In this document: positions 1 through 6,791 of the stretch, one piece after another | Numbering within the stretch: the stretch's first letter is position 1 | How the letters are laid out: each line of letters starts with the position of its first letter | Assembly: GCA_021794095.1 (NCBI GenBank) | Contig: JAJYRN010000019.1 | Span: 1 to 48,978 of the forward strand | Source: Acidobacteriota bacterium | GTDB taxonomy: Bacteria; Acidobacteriota; Holophagae; Holophagales; Holophagaceae | Reading direction: 5' to 3' | DNA length: 48,978 nt | Position numbers and translations under genes: made by a program | Notes under the pieces: model-generated | What the model saw: the letters and a program-made list of their open reading frames with translations, nothing else | What the model was told of the DNA's origin: nothing | Database searches by the model: none

Positions 1-2
1 TC

Positions 3-539
3 GAAGTCCGCGGCCTCCTCCACCTCCATCTGCTGGGGTTCGCCACGGCCATCACCGTGCACAACTACTCGGCCCTGGCCCTGGTCGTGCTGATCGTGTT
101 CGCGATCTTCTGGCACGTCACCACCGGCGAGTGGCGCCAGTACATCCCCACCCGGAAGTTCCTGCGCGAGATGGTGGGCTTCTACCTCACGGGCATCTTC
201 AAGGGCGCGCCCCACCCGGTGAAGAAGCACCGGATGGCCAAGCTGAATCCCCTTCAGCGCGTGGCCTACCTGGGCTTCAAGGTCCTCATCATCCCGATCC
301 AGGTCACCACGGGCGCCCTCTATTTCTTCTACCCGAACCTGAGCCGCATGGGCTGGCCCCCCAGTTCCCTGTGGGTCATCGCCGTACTCCATGTCATCGG
401 CGCCTTCGCGCTGGTGGCCTTCCTCATCGGCCATCTGTACCTGACGACCACGGGGCATACGCCCCTGACCAACCTCAAGGCCATGCTCACCGGCTACGAG
501 GACATGCCCGACGACGAGTACATGGACGAAGAGAACTAG
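3..539 (+). CDS. Cytochrome b-type membrane subunit (5' end outside the window)
   Basis: The reading frame is open from the window edge, so the gene is truncated at its 5' end; 178 residues are visible. A GTG at 57 could be mistaken for a start, but the upstream in-frame residues EVRGLLHLHLLGFATAIT continue the same membrane segment. At least three hydrophobic helices are visible, with histidines in HLHLL, VHNYS and FWHVTTGEW that fit b-heme ligation. The pattern fits the cytochrome b561/thiosulfate-reductase cytochrome b family (PF01292-like). These proteins pass electrons between quinones and periplasmic or multiheme partners. The partner gene would lie upstream, outside the window. The C-terminal tail is acidic (DMPDDEYMDEEN). 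A strong terminator follows. Confidence 0.8.
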   Translation, partial: EVRGLLHLHLLGFATAITVHNYSALALVVLIVFAIFWHVTTGEWRQYIPTRKFLREMVGFYLTGIFKGAPHPVKKHRMAKLNPLQRVAYLGFKVLIIPIQVTTGALYFFYPNLSRMGWPPSSLWVIAVLHVIGAFALVAFLIGHLYLTTTGHTPLTNLKAMLTGYEDMPDDEYMDEEN

Positions 540-563
540 CCCGGCGCTTTTTCCGCCGCATCC

Positions 564-603
564 GCCCGAGCCCTGGGGAACCCCTCCAGGGCTCGGGCTT
601 TTT
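564..603 (+). terminator. Rho-independent terminator of the cytochrome b gene
   Basis: A 13-bp perfect stem (564-576 pairing with 586-598) is followed by a run of five T's. It sits 24 bp after the stop codon, so it ends the upstream transcript and separates it from the gene at 663. Confidence 0.9.
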
Positions 604-662
604 CGGGCTGGCCGAGTTGCTTTTTTTGGGCATGCGCTCATAATCCTTTCTGGAGGATCGTC

Positions 663-1406
663 GTGCCCCGCCCCCCCTGTTGCAAGCATGTCCGCCAGCT
701 TCCGGGCGTCCGGGTCTTCAAGCCCCAGGGCGTGCCCCTGGCCGGCCTGGAGGTGATCCACCTCCAGGTCGAGGAACTGGAGGCTCTGCGCCTGGCCCAT
801 GCCGAACAGCTCTACCAGGAGGCTGCGGCCCCGCGCATGGGCATCTCCCGCGCCACCTTCGGCCGCCTGCTGGACGAGGCGCACCGGAAGGTCACCCGCG
901 CCCTGCTGGAGGGCCTGGCCCTGCGCATCGAGGGCGGCAGCTACCACCTGGCGGGGGAGAGCTGCCCCCGCTGTGAACCCCACCCACGCCCCATCCACCC
1001 GTCTTCTCCAGGAGAATCCATGAAGATCGCCGTTCCCATCCTCGATGAAACCCGCATCTCCCCGCATTTCGGCCGCTGTGGTGCCTTCCTCGTCTTCGAC
1101 ACGGAAGACGGGCGTATCCGCAGCCGGGAGATCCGCCCCAACACCCACGGGCATCACGCCCATACCGGACCGGGGCATGAGCATGGCCACGGCCAGCACA
1201 GCCACGCGGGCTTCCTCGCGCTGCTGGGCGACTGCGGCGTGGTCATCAGCGCGGGCATGGGCCCCGGGGCCCTGACGGCCCTCCAGGGCGCCGGAATGCG
1301 CGTCCTCCTGGTCCGCCCAGGCCAGAGCCCCGAGGGCGCCGTACAGGCCTTCCTGGAGGGACGCCTGACTGAAAGCGAACAGGGCGCCTGCGAGGCTCAT
1401 CCTTGA
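663..1406 (+). CDS. DUF134 (UPF0251) DNA-binding domain fused to a NifX/NifB-type iron-molybdenum cluster-binding domain
   Basis: 247 aa, GTG start preceded by GGAGG at 652-656. Residues 1-100 match the DUF134 family: a Cys-rich N terminus (PPCCKHV), then a sigma-70 region-4-like HTH with VEELEALRL and MGISRATFGRLLDEAHRKV. Residues 120-235 match the dinitrogenase iron-molybdenum cofactor-binding fold, starting MKIAVPILDE and including ISPHFGRCGAFLVFD. A His-rich loop (residues 162-181, HGHHAHTGPGHEHGHGQHSH) splits the second domain and may bind metal. The junction contains an in-frame ATG at 1020 with its own Shine-Dalgarno, so both a fusion and a separate short product are possible. The next gene is a ZIP metal transporter 16 bp downstream, which suggests a role in metal or Fe-S handling. 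The true substrate is unknown. Confidence 0.8.
   Translation: MPRPPCCKHVRQLPGVRVFKPQGVPLAGLEVIHLQVEELEALRLAHAEQLYQEAAAPRMGISRATFGRLLDEAHRKVTRALLEGLALRIEGGSYHLAGESCPRCEPHPRPIHPSSPGESMKIAVPILDETRISPHFGRCGAFLVFDTEDGRIRSREIRPNTHGHHAHTGPGHEHGHGQHSHAGFLALLGDCGVVISAGMGPGALTALQGAGMRVLLVRPGQSPEGAVQAFLEGRLTESEQGACEAHP
1010..1022 (+). promoter_or_regulatory. Internal ribosome binding site and ATG inside the DUF134-NifX gene
   Basis: AGGAG at 1010-1014 lies 5 nt before an in-frame ATG (1020-1022) that begins the NifX-like domain exactly at its usual first residues, MKIAVPI. No stop codon separates the two domains. This looks like two ancestral genes joined by loss of the stop, with the second ribosome binding site retained. 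Confidence 0.6.
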
Positions 1407-1422
1407 ACCGGGCCCTGCAGCC

Positions 1423-2154
1423 ATGAGGATGGCCTTCTTCCTGTTCGGAGCCCTGCTGGCAGGGCCAGGAGCCGTCATCCTCGCCACCTTGTTCCTCGGG
1501 CTGCCCGAGGAGAAGCTTGAGCGCTTCACACCCCGCCTTCTGAGCTTCGCCACCGGGGCCCTACTGGGGATGGTCTTCCTCCGCATGCTCCCCGAGGCCC
1601 TGGAGGCCGGAGGCATCCGCCCCATCCTCATGGCGGTCCTCGCGGGCTTGCTGACGCTCTTCCTGCTGGAACGCCTCCGGATCACCCGCCACTGCCATGA
1701 GCACCAGTGCCCGGAACACGCCGGCATGGGTGTGCGCGTATTCACCGGGAACGCCGCCCACAACCTGGTGGATGGCATCGCCCTGGCCCTGGCGTTCCAG
1801 GCCTCCGTCCCCATGGGCTGGATCATGGTGCTGGCTCTGCTCGGCCATGAGGTGCCCAAGAACATTGTGAACATCCTCCTGATGCGCGAGAGCAGCAGCC
1901 ATGAGGGCGCCGTGCTCTGGGTGGGCCTCGCCAGCCTTTTCACCGCCTTCGGCGGACTGGCCACGATGCTGGCCCTCCAGGGCTTCCTGCGGGCGACGCC
2001 CGTGGCCCTGGCCCTCGGTTCTGCCGTGTTCCTGTACATGGCCCTGGCCGACCTCGTGCCGCGCCACCGCCAGCGCCCCGTGAACCGGGAAGCCGCGCTC
2101 CAAGCGGCGCTCGTGCTGCTGGGAGCGGGCGCCATCCTGGCGCTCCGGGGATGA
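1423..2154 (+). CDS. ZIP family divalent metal transporter
   Basis: 243 aa with about eight hydrophobic segments. The two metal-site helices of the ZIP family are clear: HNLVDGIALALAF (H113, N114, D117) and GHEVPKNIVN (H142, E143, P145). A His/Cys-rich loop (TRHCHEHQCPEH, about residues 88-99) lies in the variable cytoplasmic loop, as is common for ZIPs and likely metal-sensing. ZIPs move Zn, Fe or Mn into the cytoplasm, and the substrate cannot be read from sequence. It starts 16 bp after the NifX-type fusion gene, so the two are probably co-transcribed. A second ATG at 1429 is an alternative start. Confidence 0.88.
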   Translation: MRMAFFLFGALLAGPGAVILATLFLGLPEEKLERFTPRLLSFATGALLGMVFLRMLPEALEAGGIRPILMAVLAGLLTLFLLERLRITRHCHEHQCPEHAGMGVRVFTGNAAHNLVDGIALALAFQASVPMGWIMVLALLGHEVPKNIVNILLMRESSSHEGAVLWVGLASLFTAFGGLATMLALQGFLRATPVALALGSAVFLYMALADLVPRHRQRPVNREAALQAALVLLGAGAILALRG

Positions 2155-2206
2155 TCCAGCCCGGCCCCGTCTGGACAGGGGGCGCAAGGGCCTCTAGCTT
2201 GGAATC

Positions 2207-3589
2207 ATGAGCCCGCCCCCAACCATCCTGCTGGTGGATGACGAACCTGGTATCCGCCGATCCCTGGGCGAGGCCCTGAAGGATGAGGGCTATCAGGTGG
2301 TGAAGGCCGAGCGCGGCGAGCACGCCCTGGATCTGCTGCGCAACCCGGATGGGGAAGGCATTGACCTCGTCCTGCTGGATGTCTGGCTGCCGGGTCTGGA
2401 TGGGCTGGAAACCTTGAAGCAGGCCAAGCTCCTGCGTTCGAGCCTGCCCATCGTCATGATTTCGGGCCATGGCAGCATTGACACGGCCCTGCAGGCCACC
2501 AAGCTGGGCGCCTTCGACTTCCTCGAGAAGCCCATTGACCTGGATCGCCTGCTGCTGGTCACGGGCAACGCCCTGAAGCAGTCCCGGCTGGAACAGGAGA
2601 ACCAGCGCCTGCTGGAGGCCGTGGAGGGCGGCCGCTTCTTCCTGGCGGAGAGTCCGGCCATGAAACGCCTGCTGTCGGATGTGCAGCTCGTGGCGCCCAC
2701 GGAGGGCCGCGTGCTGTTGACGGGCGAGAACGGCAGCGGCAAGGAGGAGGTGGCCCGGCTCATTCATGCCCAGAGCCCGCGCAAGGACGCCCCCTTCGTC
2801 GAGGTGAACTGCGCCGCCATCCCCGAAGAACTGATCGAAAGCGAGCTGTTCGGGCACCAGAAGGGGGCCTTCACCGGCGCCGTGCGCGACCAGAAGGGCA
2901 AGTTCCGCGAAGCCGACGGCGGCACCCTCTTCCTGGACGAAGTGGGCGACATGTCGCTCAAGACCCAGGCCAAGGTTCTCAGGGCCCTCCAGGAGGGCCG
3001 CGTGGAGCCCATCGGCGGCGGCGGCGCCGTGGGCGTGGATGTCCGCGTGGTCGCGGCCACCAACAAGAACCTCGCCGATGAAATCGCCCGCGGCCGCTTC
3101 CGGGAGGATCTCTATTTCCGCCTCGCCGTGGTGCCCCTGCGCATTCCCCCCTTGCGCGAGCGGCCCGAGGACATCATCCCCCTGGCCGAGGCCTTCATCG
3201 CCCGCATCGCCCGCCAGTACGGCCGTCCGCCCAGACGCCTGGGGCCCGAGGCCAAGGACACACTGCTGCGGCACGACTGGCCCGGGAACGTGCGGGAGCT
3301 GAAGAACCTCATGGAACGCGCCGTCATCCTCGGCCGCGGCGCCGAGATCCGCCCCGGCGACCTCGGCCCCCTGGCCGTGCGCCACCTCGCCGAGTCCGAT
3401 CCCTTCTCCTTCCCCGAGTTCCCCAGCATGAAAGAAGCCCGCGACTGGTTCGAAGGCCAGTACCTCCAGCGGGAACTGAAACTCCAGAACAGCAACATGA
3501 CCCGCGTCGCCGAGCGGGTGGGGATGGACCGCTCGAACCTCTACAAGCGCCTGAAGGCCCTGGGCATCGAGCCCAGGGAGATGCCATGA
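2207..3589 (+). CDS. NtrX/NtrC-type sigma-54-dependent response regulator
   Basis: 460 aa with the full three-domain layout. The receiver domain spans residues 5-120, with acidic pocket DDE at 11-13, phosphoacceptor D58 in LVLLDVW and K108 in FLEKP. The AAA+ domain spans about residues 148-380, with Walker A GENGSGKE (173-180), the sigma-54 contact loop GAFTGA (220-225), Walker B GGTLFLDEVGDM and a downstream arginine-finger region. A C-terminal Fis-type HTH reads MTRVAERVGMDRSNLYKRLKALGI. The linker phrase VAPTEGRVLLTGENG and the HTH resemble NtrX more than NtrC. No sensor kinase gene is adjacent, so the input is unknown. The stop overlaps the next start (ATGA), which implies translational coupling with the MerR gene. 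Confidence 0.93.
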   Translation: MSPPPTILLVDDEPGIRRSLGEALKDEGYQVVKAERGEHALDLLRNPDGEGIDLVLLDVWLPGLDGLETLKQAKLLRSSLPIVMISGHGSIDTALQATKLGAFDFLEKPIDLDRLLLVTGNALKQSRLEQENQRLLEAVEGGRFFLAESPAMKRLLSDVQLVAPTEGRVLLTGENGSGKEEVARLIHAQSPRKDAPFVEVNCAAIPEELIESELFGHQKGAFTGAVRDQKGKFREADGGTLFLDEVGDMSLKTQAKVLRALQEGRVEPIGGGGAVGVDVRVVAATNKNLADEIARGRFREDLYFRLAVVPLRIPPLRERPEDIIPLAEAFIARIARQYGRPPRRLGPEAKDTLLRHDWPGNVRELKNLMERAVILGRGAEIRPGDLGPLAVRHLAESDPFSFPEFPSMKEARDWFEGQYLQRELKLQNSNMTRVAERVGMDRSNLYKRLKALGIEPREMP

Positions 3590-3987
3590 GCGATCGCAAG
3601 TGGTTCAAGATTGGGGAGACGGCCCAGCAGATTGGCGTCAGTCCGAAGGAATTGCGGTACTGGGAAGACGTGATCCCCGAAATCAAGGCCCGCCGGAGCA
3701 AGGGGAACCTGCGCTACTACCATCTGGACGAACTGCCGCGCCTCAAGCGCATCAAAGCCTGGCTGACGGAAGGACTCACGGTCGCAGACTGCCGCGAACT
3801 GCTGATCCACGGCCACCTTGCCCAGCGGCTCGATCTCGGCCTGGATCCCGACGAAGCGCCTGCGCCCCCCCCGCGGAAGCCCCAGCCCAGCATTCCCCGC
3901 CTGCTTCGCGCCAGCTCCGATCTCCAACCCGCGATCCGCGCGCTGCGCGGCCTCCTCGATCGCCTGTCCGCGCCGCCCCGTCCTTGA
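3586..3987 (+). CDS. MerR-family transcriptional regulator
   Basis: 133 aa. The N-terminal winged helix is typical of Mer[22 protein letters not shown], then [24 protein letters not shown]. After the DNA-binding part (to about residue 80) there is a Pro-rich linker ([16 protein letters not shown]) and a short amphipathic tail instead of a recognised ligand domain. No Cys cluster typical of metal- or redox-sensing MerR proteins is present. It overlaps the NtrX-like gene by 4 bp (ATGA), so the two are made together and may act in one circuit. This compact form is common in delta-proteobacteria and acidobacteria. The target is unknown. Confidence 0.88.
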   Translation: MSDRKWFKIGETAQQIGVSPKELRYWEDVIPEIKARRSKGNLRYYHLDELPRLKRIKAWLTEGLTVADCRELLIHGHLAQRLDLGLDPDEAPAPPPRKPQPSIPRLLRASSDLQPAIRALRGLLDRLSAPPRP

Positions 3988-4012
3988 CCAGACCCTCCAA
4001 ACGGTCTAGAGT
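3984..4012 (+). promoter_or_regulatory. Probable sigma-70-type promoter of tRNA-Pro
   Basis: TTGACC (3984-3989), a 17-bp spacer and TAGAGT (4007-4012) place a transcription start a few bases before the tRNA at 4023. The -35 box contains the stop codon of the MerR gene. Confidence 0.55.
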
Positions 4013-4022
4013 CGAAGGTTCA

Positions 4023-4099
<77 letters not shown>

Positions 4100-4102
4100 A
4101 AG

Positions 4103-4136
4103 AGACCTAGAGAAATCTAGGTCTTCTTTGTTTTTT
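4103..4136 (+). terminator. Terminator of tRNA-Pro
   Basis: A 9-bp stem (4103-4111 with 4116-4124) with a GAAA loop is followed by a T-rich run (ctttgtttttt). It starts 4 bp after the tRNA CCA. Confidence 0.88.
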
Positions 4137-4139
4137 ATC

Positions 4140-4545
4140 GGCACGCAAAATCGGCTAGATCCCCGTGCTCAAAATATGCTCAAACCCCATCCTGATTCAT
4201 GGCTGTTCATGAGAGCCCATCCCCGAGCGGAGAAGCCTGCATTTCCTGGCGTTCAGCCCTCCCAAATAGAGCGTGAGCCTCGGCACCCTCTCACCTCGCC
4301 CTCACTGGAAGATCGCCAGCTGTTGAAGGAGGGGCTGGCACTCGGCGATTGAGGCCGACCTCAGACCGGGATGGGGGCTATCAGGTCTGGCCCATCGTTC
4401 ATTACATTCCCTACCGCCATCCCAACCGGATGGGCCGCCATGCGCTTGGCAGGACAGGGCAAACGAGCAAGACGCCACCGCTTAGGACCACTGGGGTGAT
4501 CGAGCGCAGGCCTACGGGCAACGGGGTCCTGAGCTCCGCCCGGGA
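4140..4545 (+). other. Non-coding stretch between tRNA-Pro and hipA, with a TGCTCAAA direct repeat
   Basis: I see no credible gene in these 400 bases; the short open frames have no recognisable composition or start signal. The only structure I can point to is the octamer TGCTCAAA at 4166-4173 and 4177-4184, 11 bp apart and in the same orientation. Repeats of this kind can be integrase arm-type sites beside tRNA genes, but no integrase gene is present in the window. Confidence 0.4.
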
Positions 4546-5814
4546 TCAGCCTTTCCGGATGAGCTGAAGCGCCAGGCGGGCCCGGTCCATCACCAGGCTA
4601 GAGAATCGCTCCAGAGCCTCCGTATCCAGCCCAGGGCCTTCAAGGCCGGACCGGGCTTCCTGGGCCTTGGCCAACACCAGGTCCGCAAGCTCCTGGACCC
4701 GGCGGCGGACCAGGGGGAACCTGAGGCCTGCCTGCTGGGCAAAGAGGCTCCAGGCTTCCGCGTCGAGGTTCTCAAGGCGGGCCTGTCTACCGATTTTCAT
4801 GGCGAAGGCCGGGGAGAGCTCGGGGTAGACCACGGTGCAAAGGAGGTCGTAGAGGGGTGCCAGCCGGGGGCCTGTCTCCGAGTAGAGGATGGAGAAGTTC
4901 TTCCCGTGGGCGTCCGCATTCCCAGCGAGGGCATTGAAAATGACGGCATCCAGGAGCTTCAGGACCTCCGTGGCGGGGCGGGCGGTCACGCGGCGCACCA
5001 CCGCGAAACACCGTTCGAGCGAAGGCCCCCCTTCGGACTGGTACTTCTGCTCCACGGGAATGCCCAGGGCCTGGCAGAGGTCCTCCTGGTGGAGCCGGCG
5101 GATGACCCCCGCCGCCAGGGTTCGGTCGTAGCGGCGGACCAACAGGAAGGTGCGCCCCCCATGGGAGGCAGGAAGGCTCCTCGCCTCCACCGCCGCGACC
5201 TCCAGACCAAGAAGTCCGGCCAGGCGCATGACGAAGGCCTCGTTCTCGGTGGTGGCCTCGAAACGGGGGATGGCAGGCTTCAGGATGTGCGTGGTGGGCT
5301 GGTCCGGGCCGGGAAGGGCCACAGCGCCATCCACCAGAACCACCGGCACCTTGGCCTGGGCTCCGGCCAGCGAGAGGCGAAGCCCGCCTTCGCCCGCCAG
5401 GAGGGGCCGCTGGGGTAGGGCCTCAAGCAGCCTCCGGAGGCCCTCCTCATCCAAAGGCTTCGGAATCCAGGGCCCGGCGGACGCGACGGGGATCTCTTCC
5501 AGGTGGAGGAACTGGAGGGCCCCGGCCACCTCACCCCCCAGGCGATCCAGCATGGCAAAGTCGTTGGCGGCGGAGATGCCCAGGGCCTGGGCCGCGGCCC
5601 GGCGCTGGCCCTCCTCCGGCAAGAGGCCCCCGAAGAAGGGGCGGCATTCCCGCCGCGAGAAGGGTTCGAAGCGCTTGGGGAGCGAGGCCGAGACCGCGGG
5701 CGCTTCCGGGTTGGTCACCCACTCCGGGAGGTAGGCAAAGCCCAGTTCCCCCCCATCGTCCTGGGTCAATTCACCCACGGCACGGCCATCCCACCACACC
5801 CGAAGGCGCCTCAT
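4546..5814 (-). CDS. hipA: HipA-family serine/threonine kinase toxin
   Basis: 422 aa from the ATG at 5814, preceded by a GA/G-rich Shine-Dalgarno. An upstream in-frame start would overlap hipB more and lacks family similarity. Visible HipA features: the N-terminal subdomain (GELGFAYLPEW, FGGLLPEEGQRR); LSLAGAQAK (S148 aligns with the autophosphorylated serine of E. coli HipA); K179 in HILKP; RRYDR; catalytic GNADAHGKNFS (D301); and LYDLL (D323). All key kinase residues look intact. HipA toxins phosphorylate translation components such as glutamyl-tRNA synthetase and cause dormancy. The actual target here is inferred only. The start overlaps the hipB stop (ATGA), a classic coupled toxin-antitoxin arrangement. 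Confidence 0.92.
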   Translation of the reverse strand: MRRLRVWWDGRAVGELTQDDGGELGFAYLPEWVTNPEAPAVSASLPKRFEPFSRRECRPFFGGLLPEEGQRRAAAQALGISAANDFAMLDRLGGEVAGALQFLHLEEIPVASAGPWIPKPLDEEGLRRLLEALPQRPLLAGEGGLRLSLAGAQAKVPVVLVDGAVALPGPDQPTTHILKPAIPRFEATTENEAFVMRLAGLLGLEVAAVEARSLPASHGGRTFLLVRRYDRTLAAGVIRRLHQEDLCQALGIPVEQKYQSEGGPSLERCFAVVRRVTARPATEVLKLLDAVIFNALAGNADAHGKNFSILYSETGPRLAPLYDLLCTVVYPELSPAFAMKIGRQARLENLDAEAWSLFAQQAGLRFPLVRRRVQELADLVLAKAQEARSGLEGPGLDTEALERFSSLVMDRARLALQLIRKG

Positions 5815-6047
5815 GGGGCCCCCTCGGTGCCGGCCGGAGGCGTGATGGTCACCTTGCACCCCAGGGCCTCAAGGACCGCCAGGAGCTTGCCGACCTGGAT
5901 CGTGGGCTTGCCCGCCTCCAGGTCCACGATGAAGCGGAGCCCCACCCCCGCCACGCCCGCAAGCTGATCCTGTCGCAGGCCCTGGGCCTTGCGGGCCTGT
6001 CGGACGAGGCGGCCGAGATCACTGGGGGTGAGGGTGGGTGAGGGCAT
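5811..6047 (-). CDS. hipB: HipB-like XRE antitoxin/repressor
   Basis: 78 aa from ATG at 6047. It is an XRE-type HTH: LGRLVRQARKAQGLRQDQLAGVAGVGLRFIVDLEAGKP, then TIQVGKLLAVLEALGCKVTI. The C-terminal phrase is typical of HipB antitoxins of the y4mF type. It precedes and overlaps hipA by 4 bp. Its role is to neutralise HipA and repress its own operon. The first of three identical palindromes (6057-6066) overlaps its probable ribosome binding region, 10 bp before the ATG, so repressor bound there could block expression directly. A longer in-frame start at 6149 exists, but it would run through two operators and adds no recognisable residues. Confidence 0.88.
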   Translation of the reverse strand: MPSPTLTPSDLGRLVRQARKAQGLRQDQLAGVAGVGLRFIVDLEAGKPTIQVGKLLAVLEALGCKVTITPPAGTEGAP

Positions 6048-6056
6048 AAAGACTTT

Positions 6057-6166
6057 CCCGATCGGGTAAGTATTGGTCCAAAGAGCCTCTTGTCCATACG
6101 AAATATCCCGATCGGGAAAATTGAACACCCGTTGGGGCCATGTGGACAAAAAATGCCCCGATCGGG
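6057..6166 (-). promoter_or_regulatory. Three identical operators upstream of hipBA at exact 50-bp spacing
   Basis: The perfect palindrome CCCGATCGGG occurs at 6057-6066, 6107-6116 and 6157-6166. The start-to-start distances are exactly 50 and 50 bp. Flanking bases extend the symmetry in the middle site (TCCCGATCGGGA). These are the most likely binding sites of the HipB dimer. Confidence 0.8.
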
Positions 6167-6182
6167 AAGCCGAGGAATCGGG

Positions 6183-6377
6183 CTATCCCATCACCAGCCA
6201 GATGGGGCGCCTGGCGCGGCGTGCGCCTTGCTCCCAGAACGAAAGGGTCTGCTGGCTCACCAGGAGCGCTTCAGCGAACTCGGTCTGGGAACGGGCCCCT
6301 CGGAGGGCCCGGAGGTTCTCAGGGAATCGCGAGCAGACCTTGGCCGACTTCGCGCCGGCCGGGGGGCGCGGCGTCAT
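6183..6377 (-). CDS. Very short XRE-type HTH protein, possibly truncated
   Basis: 64 aa. The core FPENLRALRGARSQTEFAEALLVSQQTLSFWEQGARR is a convincing XRE helix-turn-helix. The family normally continues for another 30 residues or more after this point, whereas here the frame ends within 12 residues (ARRPIWLVMG). It lies upstream of hipB in the same orientation, and its stop is 17 bp before the third CCCGATCGGG palindrome. Either it is a minimal regulator or the remnant of a longer antitoxin-like gene. The ribosome binding site is weak (GGTTCTCG), so the start is uncertain. Confidence 0.5.
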   Translation of the reverse strand: MTPRPPAGAKSAKVCSRFPENLRALRGARSQTEFAEALLVSQQTLSFWEQGARRARRPIWLVMG

Positions 6378-6488
6378 CGAGAACCCGTCGGGAACCCGGT
6401 GTGGAAGGGGTCAGGGCGCATGGCCTCAGGCTAGGAAGGGCCCGGTGCTGGCCGGAAGACGCAGAGGCGGACTGGACTCGGATTTGAT

Positions 6489-6503
6489 TACTACTAGGTA
6501 GTA
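6489..6503. promoter_or_regulatory. Perfect dyad TACTAC-TAG-GTAGTA
   Basis: A 6-bp inverted repeat with a 3-bp centre, about 110 bp upstream of the short XRE gene, in an otherwise non-coding interval (6378-6791). It is a candidate operator or recombination site. Nothing else recognisable is seen here apart from the GTCAA-type sites further right. Confidence 0.4.
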
Positions 6504-6707
6504 GATTCGATCCCATGCCCCCCCCTGAATCCTCCGATTTCAGACTTCAGCCCTTCCAGGACCACGCCCGAACCCCCGAGTCCCCGCGAATCCTCGAGGA
6601 GGGCCAGGATGCGACCTATCCAGCCGCCCCCGAGGAGGAGGGGGTGGCCGAAGGTGGGGGCCAGTTAGACCTTCGTTCGGGCTCACCTGCAAGTTTCGGC
6701 CGGAGGT

Positions 6708-6771
6708 GTCAATTCATCCTTGACGGCTTGCAATGGTCAACGCATTGTTGACGAGTCAACACAATGTTGAC
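6708..6771 (+). promoter_or_regulatory. Two perfect and one imperfect GTCAAC-N5-GTTGAC operators
   Basis: Two 17-bp sites with identical 6-bp arms lie at 6736-6752 (centre GCATT) and 6755-6771 (centre ACAAT), 19 bp centre to centre. A degenerate copy, GTCAAT-TCATC-CTTGAC, lies at 6708-6724. The last site ends 20 bp before the ATG of the HTH gene at 6792, so autoregulation by that protein is the simplest reading. Confidence 0.75.
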
Positions 6772-6791
6772 ACTGAACCAAGGATGAGACA

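Noticed and set aside
4349-4567. Short open frames between tRNA-Pro and hipA
   Set aside because: No ribosome binding site, atypical composition and no recognisable motif; treated as non-coding.
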